Shown one piece after another: positions 1-8,932 of a stretch of DNA of 64,000 bases. Source of the stretch: Armatimonadota bacterium. GTDB lineage: Bacteria; Armatimonadota; Fimbriimonadia; Fimbriimonadales; Fimbriimonadaceae. Both the position numbers and the translations under genes were made by a program. A model generated the notes under the pieces. That model made no database searches. It had not been told where the DNA came from and was given only the letters and a program-made list of their open reading frames with translations. The stretch is taken from NCBI GenBank assembly GCA_022563855.1, contig JADFMN010000002.1:62001-126000 (forward strand), written 5' to 3'. Within the stretch, counting starts at the first letter, position 1, and each line of letters opens with the position of its first letter.

Positions 1-2298
1 GTCAACAGACCAGAAGGGTACACCGAGAATTACACCTACGATGGGAACGGCTGGCGCACGGTCACAGCGCTTCCGCTCGGCATCGTCAACACCACTTCGT
101 ACAACGCCTTCGGCCAAATCGAGACCGCCGAAGACCCCGAGGGCAACGTCACGACGTTCGAGTACGACTCCGACCTCAACCTGACCACGATCACCAACGC
201 TCTCAGCGAGACCACCACGATGTCGTACAACGCCGACCGCCTGATGACAGGCCGGACCGATGTGCGCGGCAACAAGGAGACGTTTACCTATAGCGCAGCC
301 GGTCTGAGGGAGACGGCCACCGACCAACGAGGGCTGACAACGACCACGGTCTACAACGCTGACGGCTTCGTCGAGGCTACCGTCGCTTCGGATGGCGGCA
401 GGACGAGCTTCACATACGATTCGCTGCAGAGGGTTGTGACCAGCAAAAACCCTCTCGGGCTGGTTACCACCTACACGTACGACGACGCGGACAACGTCAA
501 GACCGTCGAGAATCCGCTTAATGAGACAACCACGTATATTTATGACTCGTGCCTGCTGCAGGCGACGGTGAACCCGCTCGGCAACCGCACCACCAACACC
601 CACAACAGGTGGAGCAAAATCGCGACCACCGAGAACGCTCTCGGCAAGGTCACGACGTACAACTACGACAACATGGGGTACCTGACCGCGACCGAGAACC
701 CGCTCGGCAACCGCTGGACCTCGGTCTACAACGATGCCAAGCAGAAGACCGCCGACATCGATCCGCTAAGCAACCGCACGTCGTACAACTACGACGCTGC
801 AGGGCGGCCTGAATCGACGAAAGACGCACGGGACAACTTCACGACAACCGTCTACTTCAAAGATAGCGCGATCAAAGCGCACATTGACGCGCTGGGCAAC
901 CGTACGTCATACACTTACGATGCAATTAGACGCCAGACCACCACGAAGAACCCGCTGGGTAAAGTCTGGACCACGACCTACTTGTCGAACGGCGGAGTCG
1001 TCTTGAGCAAGAATCCGCTAAACAACGTCACGACCACGACCTACAACAAGGTCGGCGCTGTCGAAACGGTCAAGGATGCGCTAGACAACGTCGCCACTGT
1101 GGTCTACGAGAGCGATTCAAATCGACCTGAGGCGACGATAGACGCGCTCGGCAATCGCACGACGTCTGTGTTCAACGACGCGGATCAGTTGACCGAGACT
1201 GTCGACGCCGATGACGGCAGGATAACGTATACGTATGATGACGCGGGTCGGCAGGAGACGATCAAGAACCAGATAGGCAAGGTCACGACGTCCATTTACG
1301 ATGCCGCCGGACAGGTCACTGCGGCAATCATGCCCTCGGGAGACCGTCAAACGATGTCCTACGACGATGCGGGACAGCTTGCCAGCATCCTGTATGCCAG
1401 CGGCGACGTGTTGACCTTCGCCTACGATGCGGCAGGGCAGCAGACGACGATGGTCGACGACGAAGGCGACTGGGTGTGGGCGTTCGACAGTGCGGGCTAC
1501 AACACCAAAGTCACGCTCCCCGACAGCGACGTCATCACCTATGAGTACGACGCGGTCGGAAATCGCGATCTCATGATCGACCCCGACGCTGGACGGTTCA
1601 CGTATACGTATGACGCTGCGAACCAGCGCCTGACAGCGAAAGACCCGGATGACGACACCTATACGGCTGCCTACGACGCAGCCGGCCAGCGAACGACTCT
1701 TCTCATGGGCCTCGGGTCGAAGCGGCAGTACGAGTACGATGCAGCCGGCCAGCTGACCACGCAGATTGAGCTGAACGCGGCGGACGCTGAGATCATCACG
1801 ATGATCGACGGCTACGACGCAGTCGGCAACCGCCTGACGCGCGATCTGGACGGTACGCTGACGACCTGGACGTACGACAATGGCTACAGGCTGTCCGAGC
1901 AGGACGTCTCTGGAGCGGCTGCGACCTTCGCGTACGACAACGTCGGCAACATGACGGTGAAGAACCACGAAGGCTCCGACCCGATGAGCTTCACGTACAA
2001 CGCGTTCGGCCAGATCGTTACGATGCTGCAGGGCGCGGTGCTCACCACATACACCTACGATGACGACGGCAGCATGACGATCCAAAATGTCGGAGGCACC
2101 CTCACGACCAACACTTACGACGATGCCCAACGGCTAACGAACGTGAAGGCCGGATCGATATCGACGACCTACACCTACTCCGGTACGGGCCTGCGCCGCA
2201 CCGCACACGAGACCAATAGCGAGCAAGAGTCCGATGTGTCGACCACGTTCGTCTGGGACGGAGCCGACTACCTGACAGAAAAGACGGTGATTGCCTGA
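1..2298 (+). CDS. Rhs/YD-repeat protein core (5' end outside window)
   Basis: The frame is open from base 1 to the TGA at 2296-2298, so the gene begins upstream of the window; an internal ATG at 220 is not a credible start. The whole visible length is tandem YD repeats, with recurring cores such as TYDDADN, YNYDAAG and NPLGN every 20-21 residues. Rhs/YD repeats form a beta-cage shell that carries a C-terminal toxin or other cargo, usually at the cell surface or as a secreted effector. The frame stops just after the motif FVWDGADYL, where intact Rhs proteins continue into the conserved core end. That end is present 27 bases downstream in another frame (2325-3185). The gene is therefore either split or frameshifted. 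Family assignment is secure; function is inferred from the family. Confidence 0.93.
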   Translation, partial: VNRPEGYTENYTYDGNGWRTVTALPLGIVNTTSYNAFGQIETAEDPEGNVTTFEYDSDLNLTTITNALSETTTMSYNADRLMTGRTDVRGNKETFTYSAAGLRETATDQRGLTTTTVYNADGFVEATVASDGGRTSFTYDSLQRVVTSKNPLGLVTTYTYDDADNVKTVENPLNETTTYIYDSCLLQATVNPLGNRTTNTHNRWSKIATTENALGKVTTYNYDNMGYLTATENPLGNRWTSVYNDAKQKTADIDPLSNRTSYNYDAAGRPESTKDARDNFTTTVYFKDSAIKAHIDALGNRTSYTYDAIRRQTTTKNPLGKVWTTTYLSNGGVVLSKNPLNNVTTTTYNKVGAVETVKDALDNVATVVYESDSNRPEATIDALGNRTTSVFNDADQLTETVDADDGRITYTYDDAGRQETIKNQIGKVTTSIYDAAGQVTAAIMPSGDRQTMSYDDAGQLASILYASGDVLTFAYDAAGQQTTMVDDEGDWVWAFDSAGYNTKVTLPDSDVITYEYDAVGNRDLMIDPDAGRFTYTYDAANQRLTAKDPDDDTYTAAYDAAGQRTTLLMGLGSKRQYEYDAAGQLTTQIELNAADAEIITMIDGYDAVGNRLTRDLDGTLTTWTYDNGYRLSEQDVSGAAATFAYDNVGNMTVKNHEGSDPMSFTYNAFGQIVTMLQGAVLTTYTYDDDGSMTIQNVGGTLTTNTYDDAQRLTNVKAGSISTTYTYSGTGLRRTAHETNSEQESDVSTTFVWDGADYLTEKTVIA

Positions 2299-2301
2299 TC
2301 G

Positions 2302-2327
2302 AAAGGAGCTAAAGGAGCATAACAGTG
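2302..2327 (+). promoter_or_regulatory. Doubled Shine-Dalgarno-like sequence between the two Rhs frames
   Basis: AAAGGAG occurs at 2303-2309 and again at 2311-2317. The second copy lies 7 bases before the GTG at 2325 that opens the second Rhs frame. This spacing is good for reinitiation, so the second frame could be translated separately despite the stop at 2298. The same bases read in the third frame encode a Lys/Glu-rich linker, so the purine run may also be decayed coding sequence. Confidence 0.5.
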
Positions 2328-3185
2328 GCAACCAACAGATACACGGTCTTCGGCGGGGAGATCCTCGCAGAGAACAGGGCTGGCACGAAGCGGGACTACG
2401 TCCCCGACTCGCTCGGCTCTACTCGCGCGCTGCTGAACAGCAGCCAGACGCAGACCGACACCTACGACTACTGGCCGTACGGCGAGGAGAAGAGCCACAC
2501 CGGCGCATCTGTCACGCCGTTCACGTTCGTCGGCGCATACGGCTACTTCAGCGGTGACGCAGGCGGCACTTATGTCCGAGCGCGCTGGTACTCCGGCTCT
2601 CACGGGGCATGGACGACTTCAGACCCACTCTGGCCGAGCCTGCTGCCGTATCAGTATGCAAACGCGTCTCCGGAATCCTTGATAGATCCTCTAGGGCTAT
2701 CGTGCTGTGGCCAAGATCGATGGGGACTGGGCATTCCTAAACAGGATCCAAAGCCAAAAGAGGATCCAAAGCCAATTGACAACCCAAGAGATTGTGGAGC
2801 GAAATGCGTTAAAGACGGCTTCGATTCATACATCTACTGGGTATGTCCCGACGGGACGATAGTATGCAAATGCTGTGACGGTGTTATGGGCCAAGAGTTT
2901 ACAATTTGTCCGGGCCAGGTTTGCGAAGGCAAGCCTATCAAGAAGAAGTGTCCTAAGAGGCCGCCGCCGCCGCCTAATGAAGATTCGTTGGAGGATTGTA
3001 TTGAGAAATGCATTTTTGATTGCTCGAAGAACAGACCGACAGATTGGAGTTGCGTCTGGAGATGCGTATTGCTCAGATGCTTGATTTTTGGTGGCAAGGG
3101 CTTGGGTAAGCGCGGCGGCCTCACAATCACATACGCTGCAATTCCAGGTACTACTTGGGGAATCTCGTACGGTAGCCGTCGATGA
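2325..3185 (+). CDS. Rhs core end with Cys-rich variable C-terminal region
   Basis: Residues 1-125 are the conserved end of an Rhs core: GGEILAE, DSLGSTRAL, YDYWPYGEE, YVRARWYS and the terminal DPLG signature that marks the junction to the variable tail. The tail (about residues 126-286) is unlike the core. It has 17 Cys, a KPKEDPKP stretch and a poly-Pro run, and it matches no toxin fold that I recognise. In this family the region after DPLG is normally the cargo or toxin, so a disulfide-stabilised effector is plausible but inferred. GTG start with AAAGGAG 7 bases upstream. The gene lies 26 bases after the stop of the main repeat frame and in a different frame, so it is either a separately initiated module or the displaced end of a broken gene. 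Confidence 0.8.
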   Translation: MATNRYTVFGGEILAENRAGTKRDYVPDSLGSTRALLNSSQTQTDTYDYWPYGEEKSHTGASVTPFTFVGAYGYFSGDAGGTYVRARWYSGSHGAWTTSDPLWPSLLPYQYANASPESLIDPLGLSCCGQDRWGLGIPKQDPKPKEDPKPIDNPRDCGAKCVKDGFDSYIYWVCPDGTIVCKCCDGVMGQEFTICPGQVCEGKPIKKKCPKRPPPPPNEDSLEDCIEKCIFDCSKNRPTDWSCVWRCVLLRCLIFGGKGLGKRGGLTITYAAIPGTTWGISYGSRR

Positions 3186-3363
3186 GCATGGTCCTATACA
3201 CATAAGGTTGGCTTGACAGTCTTGAACATCACAATACGATTGTCATGACACAGCAAGCTCTTCAGGACATATGCTCCTCTTGCCTCAATTCCCATTGTAG
3301 CGATGCGGGGAAAACGTTTCCATTTGGTACATCATGCCGCTGTGAGGAAGGTATCCTGGCCAT

Positions 3364-3960
3364 ATGTTCATTCTAACTATATTGGGTTTCAGTTCGATCC
3401 TGTGTACACAGCAGTGGAGCCAGTCTGCGGAGGTTTCCACCTACGGGCCATCGACACTCTTCGGACTGCAGTCGGAATCGTCGGAATCTTGGCCTGAGCT
3501 TTGGGAAGTCGAGTTCAAGGTATCTCTTGATGGTGAAGGTGATGTTGAGCAACGGTCTGTTGCCTTAGGAGACGCAACGATGTACGTTCGTGAAGGTGAC
3601 GATTCGGTTGATTTTGTTTTGTCTAAAGATGGTGATACGCTAAGCGAGCTTCACGTTGCATCTACGTGGTCATGGATACCTGGTCTCGAAGGAGTAAAGG
3701 AGATTTCAGGACTCACGACGATTCTTGATGACGAGAAAGAGCGGATCGTTGCAGGGCAAGCTTGCTATTTGCAAGTGTGGGAACTTAAGGCAAGCGACAT
3801 TGTTGTCAAAATTTATGAATACATACCGATTGATGACACGTTGCGGAAAAGGTTCAAGATTTTAAAGCACATGGAATTTCGGGTGATCGATGACGTTGAG
3901 TGGTTTACACAGGGTTATGAAGTAACTTCAATAAGCGAACTTGCATTAATCAAGCACTAG
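3364..3960 (+). CDS. Small protein downstream of Rhs tail, candidate immunity or cargo protein
   Basis: 198 residues starting with a short hydrophobic stretch (FILTILGFSSILC) that could be a signal or lipoprotein leader. The rest is acidic and soluble, with predicted beta-rich segments such as VEFKVSL and EFRVIDDVEW. I recognise no family. It sits between the Rhs tail and an orphan Rhs fragment, the usual position of an immunity gene in Rhs loci. Its base composition is visibly more AT-rich than the Rhs repeats. ATG start; a GAGGAAGG lies upstream but farther than ideal. Confidence in coding is moderate; the immunity role is inference from position only. Confidence 0.6.
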   Translation: MFILTILGFSSILCTQQWSQSAEVSTYGPSTLFGLQSESSESWPELWEVEFKVSLDGEGDVEQRSVALGDATMYVREGDDSVDFVLSKDGDTLSELHVASTWSWIPGLEGVKEISGLTTILDDEKERIVAGQACYLQVWELKASDIVVKIYEYIPIDDTLRKRFKILKHMEFRVIDDVEWFTQGYEVTSISELALIKH

Positions 3961-4026
3961 AGTTGCCGAAAGCACTGCGTAAGAAACGCATATAGAGCAC
4001 ACAGAGCGGGCCAGAAGTCGATCCGA

Positions 4027-4380
4027 TATATCGCTAGCGGGCGTCAAGCAGACGTATACCTACGGCACGAGCGGCTGACTGGCCAGTTGCTCACTGGGGA
4101 ACGGGCGACGTTCACTTACGACAACCTCGGCAACATGACCCTGAAACATTAGGAGGGCGGCGAGCCGCTGACGTTCACGTACAACGCGTTCGGGCAGATC
4201 ACGACGCTGCAGGACGGCCCGACCCTCGTCACGTACACTTATGACGACAACGGTAACCAGACAACCGAGAACCGTGGCGGGGTCACAACGGGATATGTGT
4301 ATGATGACGACAACCACATGAAGAAGATAACTCACTCGGATGCGACGATCACGGCAGCGACCGGCGGCGTTCTCCACAGT
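4027..4380 (+). pseudogene. Orphan decayed Rhs repeat fragment
   Basis: Translated pieces show YD repeats (TFTYDNLGNMT, TFTYNAFGQIT, TYTYDDNGNQT) closely resembling the end of the main Rhs core at 1921-2090. The fragment is broken: an early frame ends in a TGA after QTYTYGTSG, and the main frame (from about 4075) has an in-frame TAG at 4150-4152. No start codon with a ribosome-binding site precedes it. It looks like a displaced Rhs tip left by recombination or duplication, as seen in Rhs loci that exchange tips. Confidence 0.85.
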
Positions 4381-4419
4381 GTCTTCCGTTTCGCCCCGGA
4401 CTCTAGCCTGGCACGTACT

Positions 4420-5272
4420 TTAGTCACTTGCGGGTACTTGTAGTTTGTAATTGAAGTGCGTAGTTCCGCCTGTCGTCAGATCCACTTTCAACGTATCGTT
4501 CGGATCTCTAGGTGCAAACTCTCCGTTGCCTACATAATCGAAAACCAGTGCGCCGGCAGGTGGCACGAGCACATATCGCCGCCTCGGAAGCAATGTCGTC
4601 AGCGACCAGATCTCTGGATCGCCGCTGGATTGTGCCAGCGGAAAGACACGGTCTCTCCGTCCTCGACCGCCACGAAGTTCTCGTCCGCCTCGACGATCTT
4701 AAAATCCGTCGTTAAATCGAACGTCCCCACCATCATGAAGCCAAACGTGGCGGAGACCATGTCGGAGACTGACTCAGCGTTCGACGATGCTTCTGGGAAC
4801 TCGCTCCAAAAGGAGGACGACGGGTCGGTCGGAGCCATAGATATGGTCTTTGGCGTCGAAGGTCTTATGAACAGCCTAGCGAGGTCGATGGAGAGAACTC
4901 CCGCGAGCTTTGCGGAGGTCGTCCCGTCCTGCCGCCCAAAGACCCTCGCCCCGACTCCGAGCGTGAACACGCCCGCCTGGATGCTGGGAAGAGGGTGTTC
5001 GTGTCGTCCGGAACCAGGCCGAACAGAATCCCTGCGTTGCTTCGAGGGAGCACCATGTTGACGCCGATGATGCGCTGGATCTGACCGTTTCCGATCAGGC
5101 CTCCTGTGAAGAGCCTCGCATTCTCGCTGTTGGCTAGAAGCGCCTCAGCGAAGGATTCCCCGACGTCGATGCCACCGACTATATCGAGGATCATCGATGT
5201 GCTGCTCGGGCTGACTTCGTTGGTCTCAAGGCCGCCCGACTCTGGGAGCGCGTCAAGCTCAGTCATCGTCAC
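4420..5272 (-). pseudogene. Frameshifted hypothetical gene
   Basis: Read on the minus strand, three consecutive frames carry protein-like sequence. Part 1 starts at the GTG at 5272 (LDALPESGGLETNE, then IIGVNMVLPRSNAGILFGLV) and breaks near 4985. Part 2 continues as FTLGVGARVFGRQDG to VAVEDGETVSFRWHNPA and breaks near 4625. Part 3 continues as PEIWSLTTLLPRRRYVLVPP to a TAA at 4420-4422. Two frame changes within 850 bases suggest a decayed gene, or two indel errors in the assembly. The sequence resembles a virion or secreted structural protein only vaguely, and I do not recognise the family. It lies 75 bases downstream of, and co-oriented with, the operon at 5348-7287. Confidence 0.65.
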
Positions 5273-5347
5273 TGCCGATCGCGTGCCTCGGACCGAGGAA
5301 TCTCAACGCTCACTGAAGGCGGCGAGGGGCAGGCATGGCCAAGAGAA

Positions 5348-6637
5348 CTATCTCAAGACAAATGTCTTCAACTCGGGAGAGATCGTCGTATCCAGTTTTC
5401 CTCGGAATCCCGTCGCCTTGTGGTACTGCCAAGTTAACTCCCGTCTGACGTCATCGAGCACTGGAACCACATTCGCGGCGGCTGAATCGACATCCTTTGT
5501 CAGGATGATGAAAGCGGTCTTGAACAAGCGTTGGGCAGCGGTGTGATCTGGATTCCGTGGGCCGTGCTCCCAAATTATGTTCTGGACAGATATTTCCTCG
5601 AGAGATCCATACACTGTCGGAGCACCGAGGGGCTGCGGATTCTTAATGATCCGCAGAGGCCCTACCTCATTAGGAGCCAATAGCCCCATGTTATAAAGGT
5701 CTAGATTGCAATAATAAAAGTCGTCGTTATCAATCGGGTGCATAGTGAATTCGTTGCTGCCCGCCTGCGTCCAATCTACGCCGTCATAGTCAACTGGCGA
5801 GTGAGCATTGTCGAAATAACGGCCCCAGTGATAGAGCCCTTGGCCGGACGAGCCGAGAAGGAGGTCGAAATGAGCGGTCGTTTCGGCCGCGTACTTTTTG
5901 AATCGCTCGAATGCGCTCCAATAATGGCCTACTTCCTGCAGAATGGTGCGCATATTGCCGGGCCAACTCCAGGCGCCGGTCGATATAACGTTGAATGCCA
6001 GCAATTTGTTGGTGCCCCAGGCGGCGCGGATGTTGAAACTACTGCCTGCATAGTAATTGATTCCTGACGTGGCATTGAAGATCGCACTATGAAATGAGCC
6101 CGTGAACGGCATTCCGGAGGCCGTGTCCGAAAAGAAAATCAGGAAGTCATAAACGTCGGGATGGGTGTCTCGAAAAATCTCGAACGCATGAATATAGTCA
6201 ATGTTGCCGCCGATGACGAGAGCGCCGTCGTCCACCACGACTGCGAGATTTCCGAAATCCGTGTGCTTCGGTGGATTTCGGGTCTTGGCCTTCTTGATAT
6301 TGGGAAGATTCTCGCGATGAATCTTGGCGAAATCGACGAACATCATATCGGAGTCGTCGTGGCCCTCCTGCTCGCGCTTTCCGAGCTCGACGACGTCCGT
6401 TTTTACGCCGTCGAACTTCGACGGTATTCGCTCTTTCGGATCAAGGGACCGAGGACTCTTCTTCCTTTTCACGAATACAACGATCGCTAACTCGCCGGTC
6501 GACTTGCCCTTCTTTTCCTTAAAGCCATAGCCGATGCCGAGCACGTTCGGGAGCTTTATCAGCTCCTTCCTCGCTCTTGCTAGAGCGTTGTCGAATTCGC
6601 GCGGATTAAGTACTACGCTTGGGTCGTTTAAGATCAT
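5348..6637 (-). CDS. Secreted-peptidase-like protein with altered HExxH motif
   Basis: 429 residues. The N-terminal ~80 residues (GIGYGFKEKKGKSTGELAIV, VFVKRKKSP, KFDGVKTDVVE) match the conserved opening found in Nal1-like trypsin-type proteins. The middle and C-terminal part resembles zinc-metallopeptidase-like proteins with an HEvGHxW helix and an LDLYxMGL element. Here the first metal His is Gln (ILQEVGHYWSAF, about residues 236-247), while HWGRYFDN and LDLYNMGLLAPNEV are kept. Catalysis is therefore doubtful. ATG start with GGAGGG five bases upstream. It overlaps the preceding small gene by 32 bases, indicating coupled translation, and has no obvious signal peptide. Function unknown. Confidence 0.7.
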   Translation of the reverse strand: MILNDPSVVLNPREFDNALARARKELIKLPNVLGIGYGFKEKKGKSTGELAIVVFVKRKKSPRSLDPKERIPSKFDGVKTDVVELGKREQEGHDDSDMMFVDFAKIHRENLPNIKKAKTRNPPKHTDFGNLAVVVDDGALVIGGNIDYIHAFEIFRDTHPDVYDFLIFFSDTASGMPFTGSFHSAIFNATSGINYYAGSSFNIRAAWGTNKLLAFNVISTGAWSWPGNMRTILQEVGHYWSAFERFKKYAAETTAHFDLLLGSSGQGLYHWGRYFDNAHSPVDYDGVDWTQAGSNEFTMHPIDNDDFYYCNLDLYNMGLLAPNEVGPLRIIKNPQPLGAPTVYGSLEEISVQNIIWEHGPRNPDHTAAQRLFKTAFIILTKDVDSAAANVVPVLDDVRRELTWQYHKATGFRGKLDTTISPELKTFVLR

Positions 6638-6851
6638 CTAGCCCTCCGTGTTTTGCTGCCCTGATCGACTTCACTGTTCCGTCTGTTTCGACAACATACT
6701 CGCCAGGAGAAAGCAGCGGTTTCACCTCGCGTGTGACTGACTCGTCAGAAAAGAGAACGATTCCTTCTGCGTCATAGACTTTAACGTACGTTTGACGCGA
6801 GACCTGTATGACTGCACTGTTATAACGTTTGCCGACTGTGAATTTCCTCAT
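6606..6851 (-). CDS. Small hypothetical protein (81 aa)
   Basis: ATG at 6851 is preceded by GGAGG with 8-base spacing, which decides this start over an upstream TTG in the same frame. The protein starts MRKFTVGKRYNSAVIQVS and is beta-rich, ending in a basic tail KHGGLDDLKRPKRST. No family recognised. It is the middle gene of a minus-strand trio (6865-7287, this gene, 5348-6637) and its 3' end overlaps the peptidase-like gene by 32 bases, so the three are probably made together. Confidence 0.65.
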   Translation of the reverse strand: MRKFTVGKRYNSAVIQVSRQTYVKVYDAEGIVLFSDESVTREVKPLLSPGEYVVETDGTVKSIRAAKHGGLDDLKRPKRST

Positions 6852-6864
6852 CCGGTGCACCTCC

Positions 6865-7287
6865 TCATCCAATCGGAGTCGCCTCGACCTTGATGTTGTA
6901 GACGTTTATTTCAATCCCGGGCCCGATAGCATAGGCGGCGAGGTCGTAGTGATGGTCGGTGGGATTTGTCACGTAGTACCCGCCTGCAGGTACGGCAGTG
7001 ACATCGAAGGGATTTCCGGAAGGGAACTGCTGAACGATGGGTTTGTTCCATTGTCCGTTGCTCACGTTGTGTTCCCAGATGCCTATGTAGCAGGTTCCGC
7101 CGGGGTTGCGCCCGGTCACTCGCAGGCTGGTTATCTTCTGGCTTCCGTTGAAGTGCAGAGGTATTATGCCAACAACGAAGCTGGCGACCGAGGCAGCCTT
7201 ATCGGACCTGGTCCAGTAGACGTTCCGAGTGAATTCAGCATAGGTCTTGAATTGCAGGAATACGGGCGGAATCGAAAGTAAGGCCAT
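6865..7287 (-). CDS. Hypothetical beta-sandwich-like protein (140 aa)
   Basis: First gene of the minus-strand trio. ATG at 7287 with AAGGGG upstream at suitable spacing. The sequence alternates hydrophobic beta strands with turns (SFVVGIIPLHFNG, SLRVTGRNPGGTCYIGIWEH, FDVTAVPAGGYYV, IEINVYNIKVEA), resembling a jelly-roll or carbohydrate-binding type fold. It has a short hydrophobic start (MALLSIPPVFLQF) but no clear cleavage site. I do not recognise the family. The TGA is 14 bases upstream of the next start, so the genes are co-transcribed. Confidence 0.6.
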   Translation of the reverse strand: MALLSIPPVFLQFKTYAEFTRNVYWTRSDKAASVASFVVGIIPLHFNGSQKITSLRVTGRNPGGTCYIGIWEHNVSNGQWNKPIVQQFPSGNPFDVTAVPAGGYYVTNPTDHHYDLAAYAIGPGIEINVYNIKVEATPIG

Positions 7288-7698
7288 GATCTATTCACCC
7301 CTTCGTCACGTGGCTTTCAGATGGGGTCGCGGTTTTTCGACCGCGATCTCGCTGCTTCTCGCTGATGTCGAAGCGTGCTTCAGTCATGGGGCGGCCGGTT
7401 GACTGACGCGAATCTCGATGTGGGTCGGCAAATCCGATATTTTCCATTTCGGTTGAGCCATCAACCGATCCAGGCTCACAGTGCTAATATTGTAACATAC
7501 TGCGTCATCCCAGTGTCTATCGCGTCGTGATTTCCGGACATTCTAATCATTACTGCCACGATTTCAGGGTAATTTCATGATGCCATTAGGATTCTAGGCT
7601 TTGCTCGAATGTTCACGTGTAGAATGCAGAGGAGGGGCGGGCAGCAAGCGCAGACCAACTTATCAGGCCGTAGTGCTGATGGCCCCGAGGAGATAGAG
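7288..7698. other. Divergent intergenic region
   Basis: About 410 bases between two divergent genes, so it should hold both promoters. A perfect 7-bp hairpin (TCGCGGT / ACCGCGA, loop TTTTCG) lies at 7327-7346. The 17-mer at 7464-7480 recurs with one mismatch at 10409-10425, upstream of another minus-strand gene. No promoter could be assigned with confidence. Confidence 0.5.
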
Positions 7699-8691
7699 AT
7701 GCAGGAAAACGAGAACATGGAAAGCGGAGCAATTGAATCGACAGGTGGTGGCAGGGATAAGCCGTCGAAAGACAAGAAGGACGTGTGGGATATCATTGGT
7801 GCCCTCGGAAGGTTAGCCGGCTCACTTGTTGCGACCGCTGCTACAATTGTCGTGTGGCACTTCGGTAACCAGATCAGTGTACGCACCGAAGTCTGGGAGA
7901 ACGAGATGGAGCTTGCAAGGCAAAGGACGCGCGAAATAGAGCTCTTCTCCAATCGTGAGTCGGCCGCGAATCAGACCCGCAGTGCAGTGTTTGCTGCCTT
8001 CGGCGAGTACATGCTGCCACAGCTTGAAGGGGATGACCAAAAAGTCGCGCTTTTGGCCGCTCTTCACAGCAACTTCAGCGAGGTGTTCGACACGCGACCA
8101 GTCTTCGAAGCATTTACCAGATCGATACCGATCGAAAACCATGATGCCAGGCATGAATTGAGGCGGCTCGCGAAGCGTGTGGCTAGGAGGCAAGCAGAAT
8201 TCATTGCATCGCACGGCGGAACCAAAGCCGAGATGACATTGCGTTGGGTCGCGGACGAAGACCCAGAGCCGACTCACATCAATCTTGCTGGGCACGACAT
8301 TTATGTGACCATTATGTCGAGGCCCAATGTAATCAGTGACCGCCGCACGAGCTATCTGGCCGACGGAACCCAGGTGATTGACGACGTAGCGGATGTTGTA
8401 GAGATCATAGTTCGGAACTTGCAGGTGCCCGAAGAGAGCGAGGAGGCTCCACCAGCATTCGAATTATCTTATATGGACGCTCCATATATTGACAACATCT
8501 GGTTTCAACATGAACCTGGAGAAATTCATAGGCTCGCCTTTGTGCTGAAATACATCGACAAGGTGGAGGATGACTACGAAGTGACTGTGGAAGCAATTCA
8601 CTTTTCGGACGATTTCTTGCTACCACTGGAGTTAGTGCGTGAGAAGGACATAGCTTCGAGACCCCCCTCGAACGCCGAACAGGCTCGCTGA
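7699..8691 (+). CDS. Membrane-anchored hypothetical protein
   Basis: ATG at 7699 has GAGGAG 6-7 bases upstream and is preferred to an in-frame ATG at 7609 with no such site; this gives 330 residues. An acidic N-terminus is followed by one transmembrane helix at about residues 36-60 (IIGALGRLAGSLVATAATIV), a charged, possibly coiled segment (ENEMELARQRTREIE) and a soluble C-terminal domain rich in Asp/Glu. No family recognised. It stands alone between a divergent operon and an opposite-strand hydrolase and is followed by a strong terminator. Confidence 0.75.
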   Translation: MQENENMESGAIESTGGGRDKPSKDKKDVWDIIGALGRLAGSLVATAATIVVWHFGNQISVRTEVWENEMELARQRTREIELFSNRESAANQTRSAVFAAFGEYMLPQLEGDDQKVALLAALHSNFSEVFDTRPVFEAFTRSIPIENHDARHELRRLAKRVARRQAEFIASHGGTKAEMTLRWVADEDPEPTHINLAGHDIYVTIMSRPNVISDRRTSYLADGTQVIDDVADVVEIIVRNLQVPEESEEAPPAFELSYMDAPYIDNIWFQHEPGEIHRLAFVLKYIDKVEDDYEVTVEAIHFSDDFLLPLELVREKDIASRPPSNAEQAR

Positions 8692-8802
8692 TGTAGACTC
8701 ACCGAATGATCTCAGCACTGATGCTGAGCTTGTTTGCATCTAGCGGCGAATTGGACTGCTACGGATACGGCCCCTGCGCCAACGGTGTGCCGAAGCCAGA
8801 GT

Positions 8803-8840
8803 CGCCCCTCGGTTATGGCCGGGGGGCGCTTTTTCTGTTT
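8803..8840 (+). terminator. Rho-independent terminator
   Basis: CGCCCCTCGG (8803-8812) pairs with CCGGGGGGCG (8819-8828) through a 6-base loop with a single T-G wobble, followed by CTTTTTCTGTTT. It lies about 110 bases after the stop of the plus-strand gene at 8691 and before the convergent gene ending at 8933. Confidence 0.85.
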
Positions 8841-8932
8841 GTCTGGGCCGTGGCGAGTAACGATCATGGGTTACTTTGCATGCGGGCCAAGGATTACTCA
8901 GCCTGGGACTCCTCTGAACCGGTCGCTTGTGG

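Noticed and set aside
1117-2130. Long open frame on the minus strand (337 codons)
   Set aside because: It is the antisense of the Rhs repeats; their codon pattern keeps the opposite strand open. Its translation is Val/Arg-rich and unlike a protein family.
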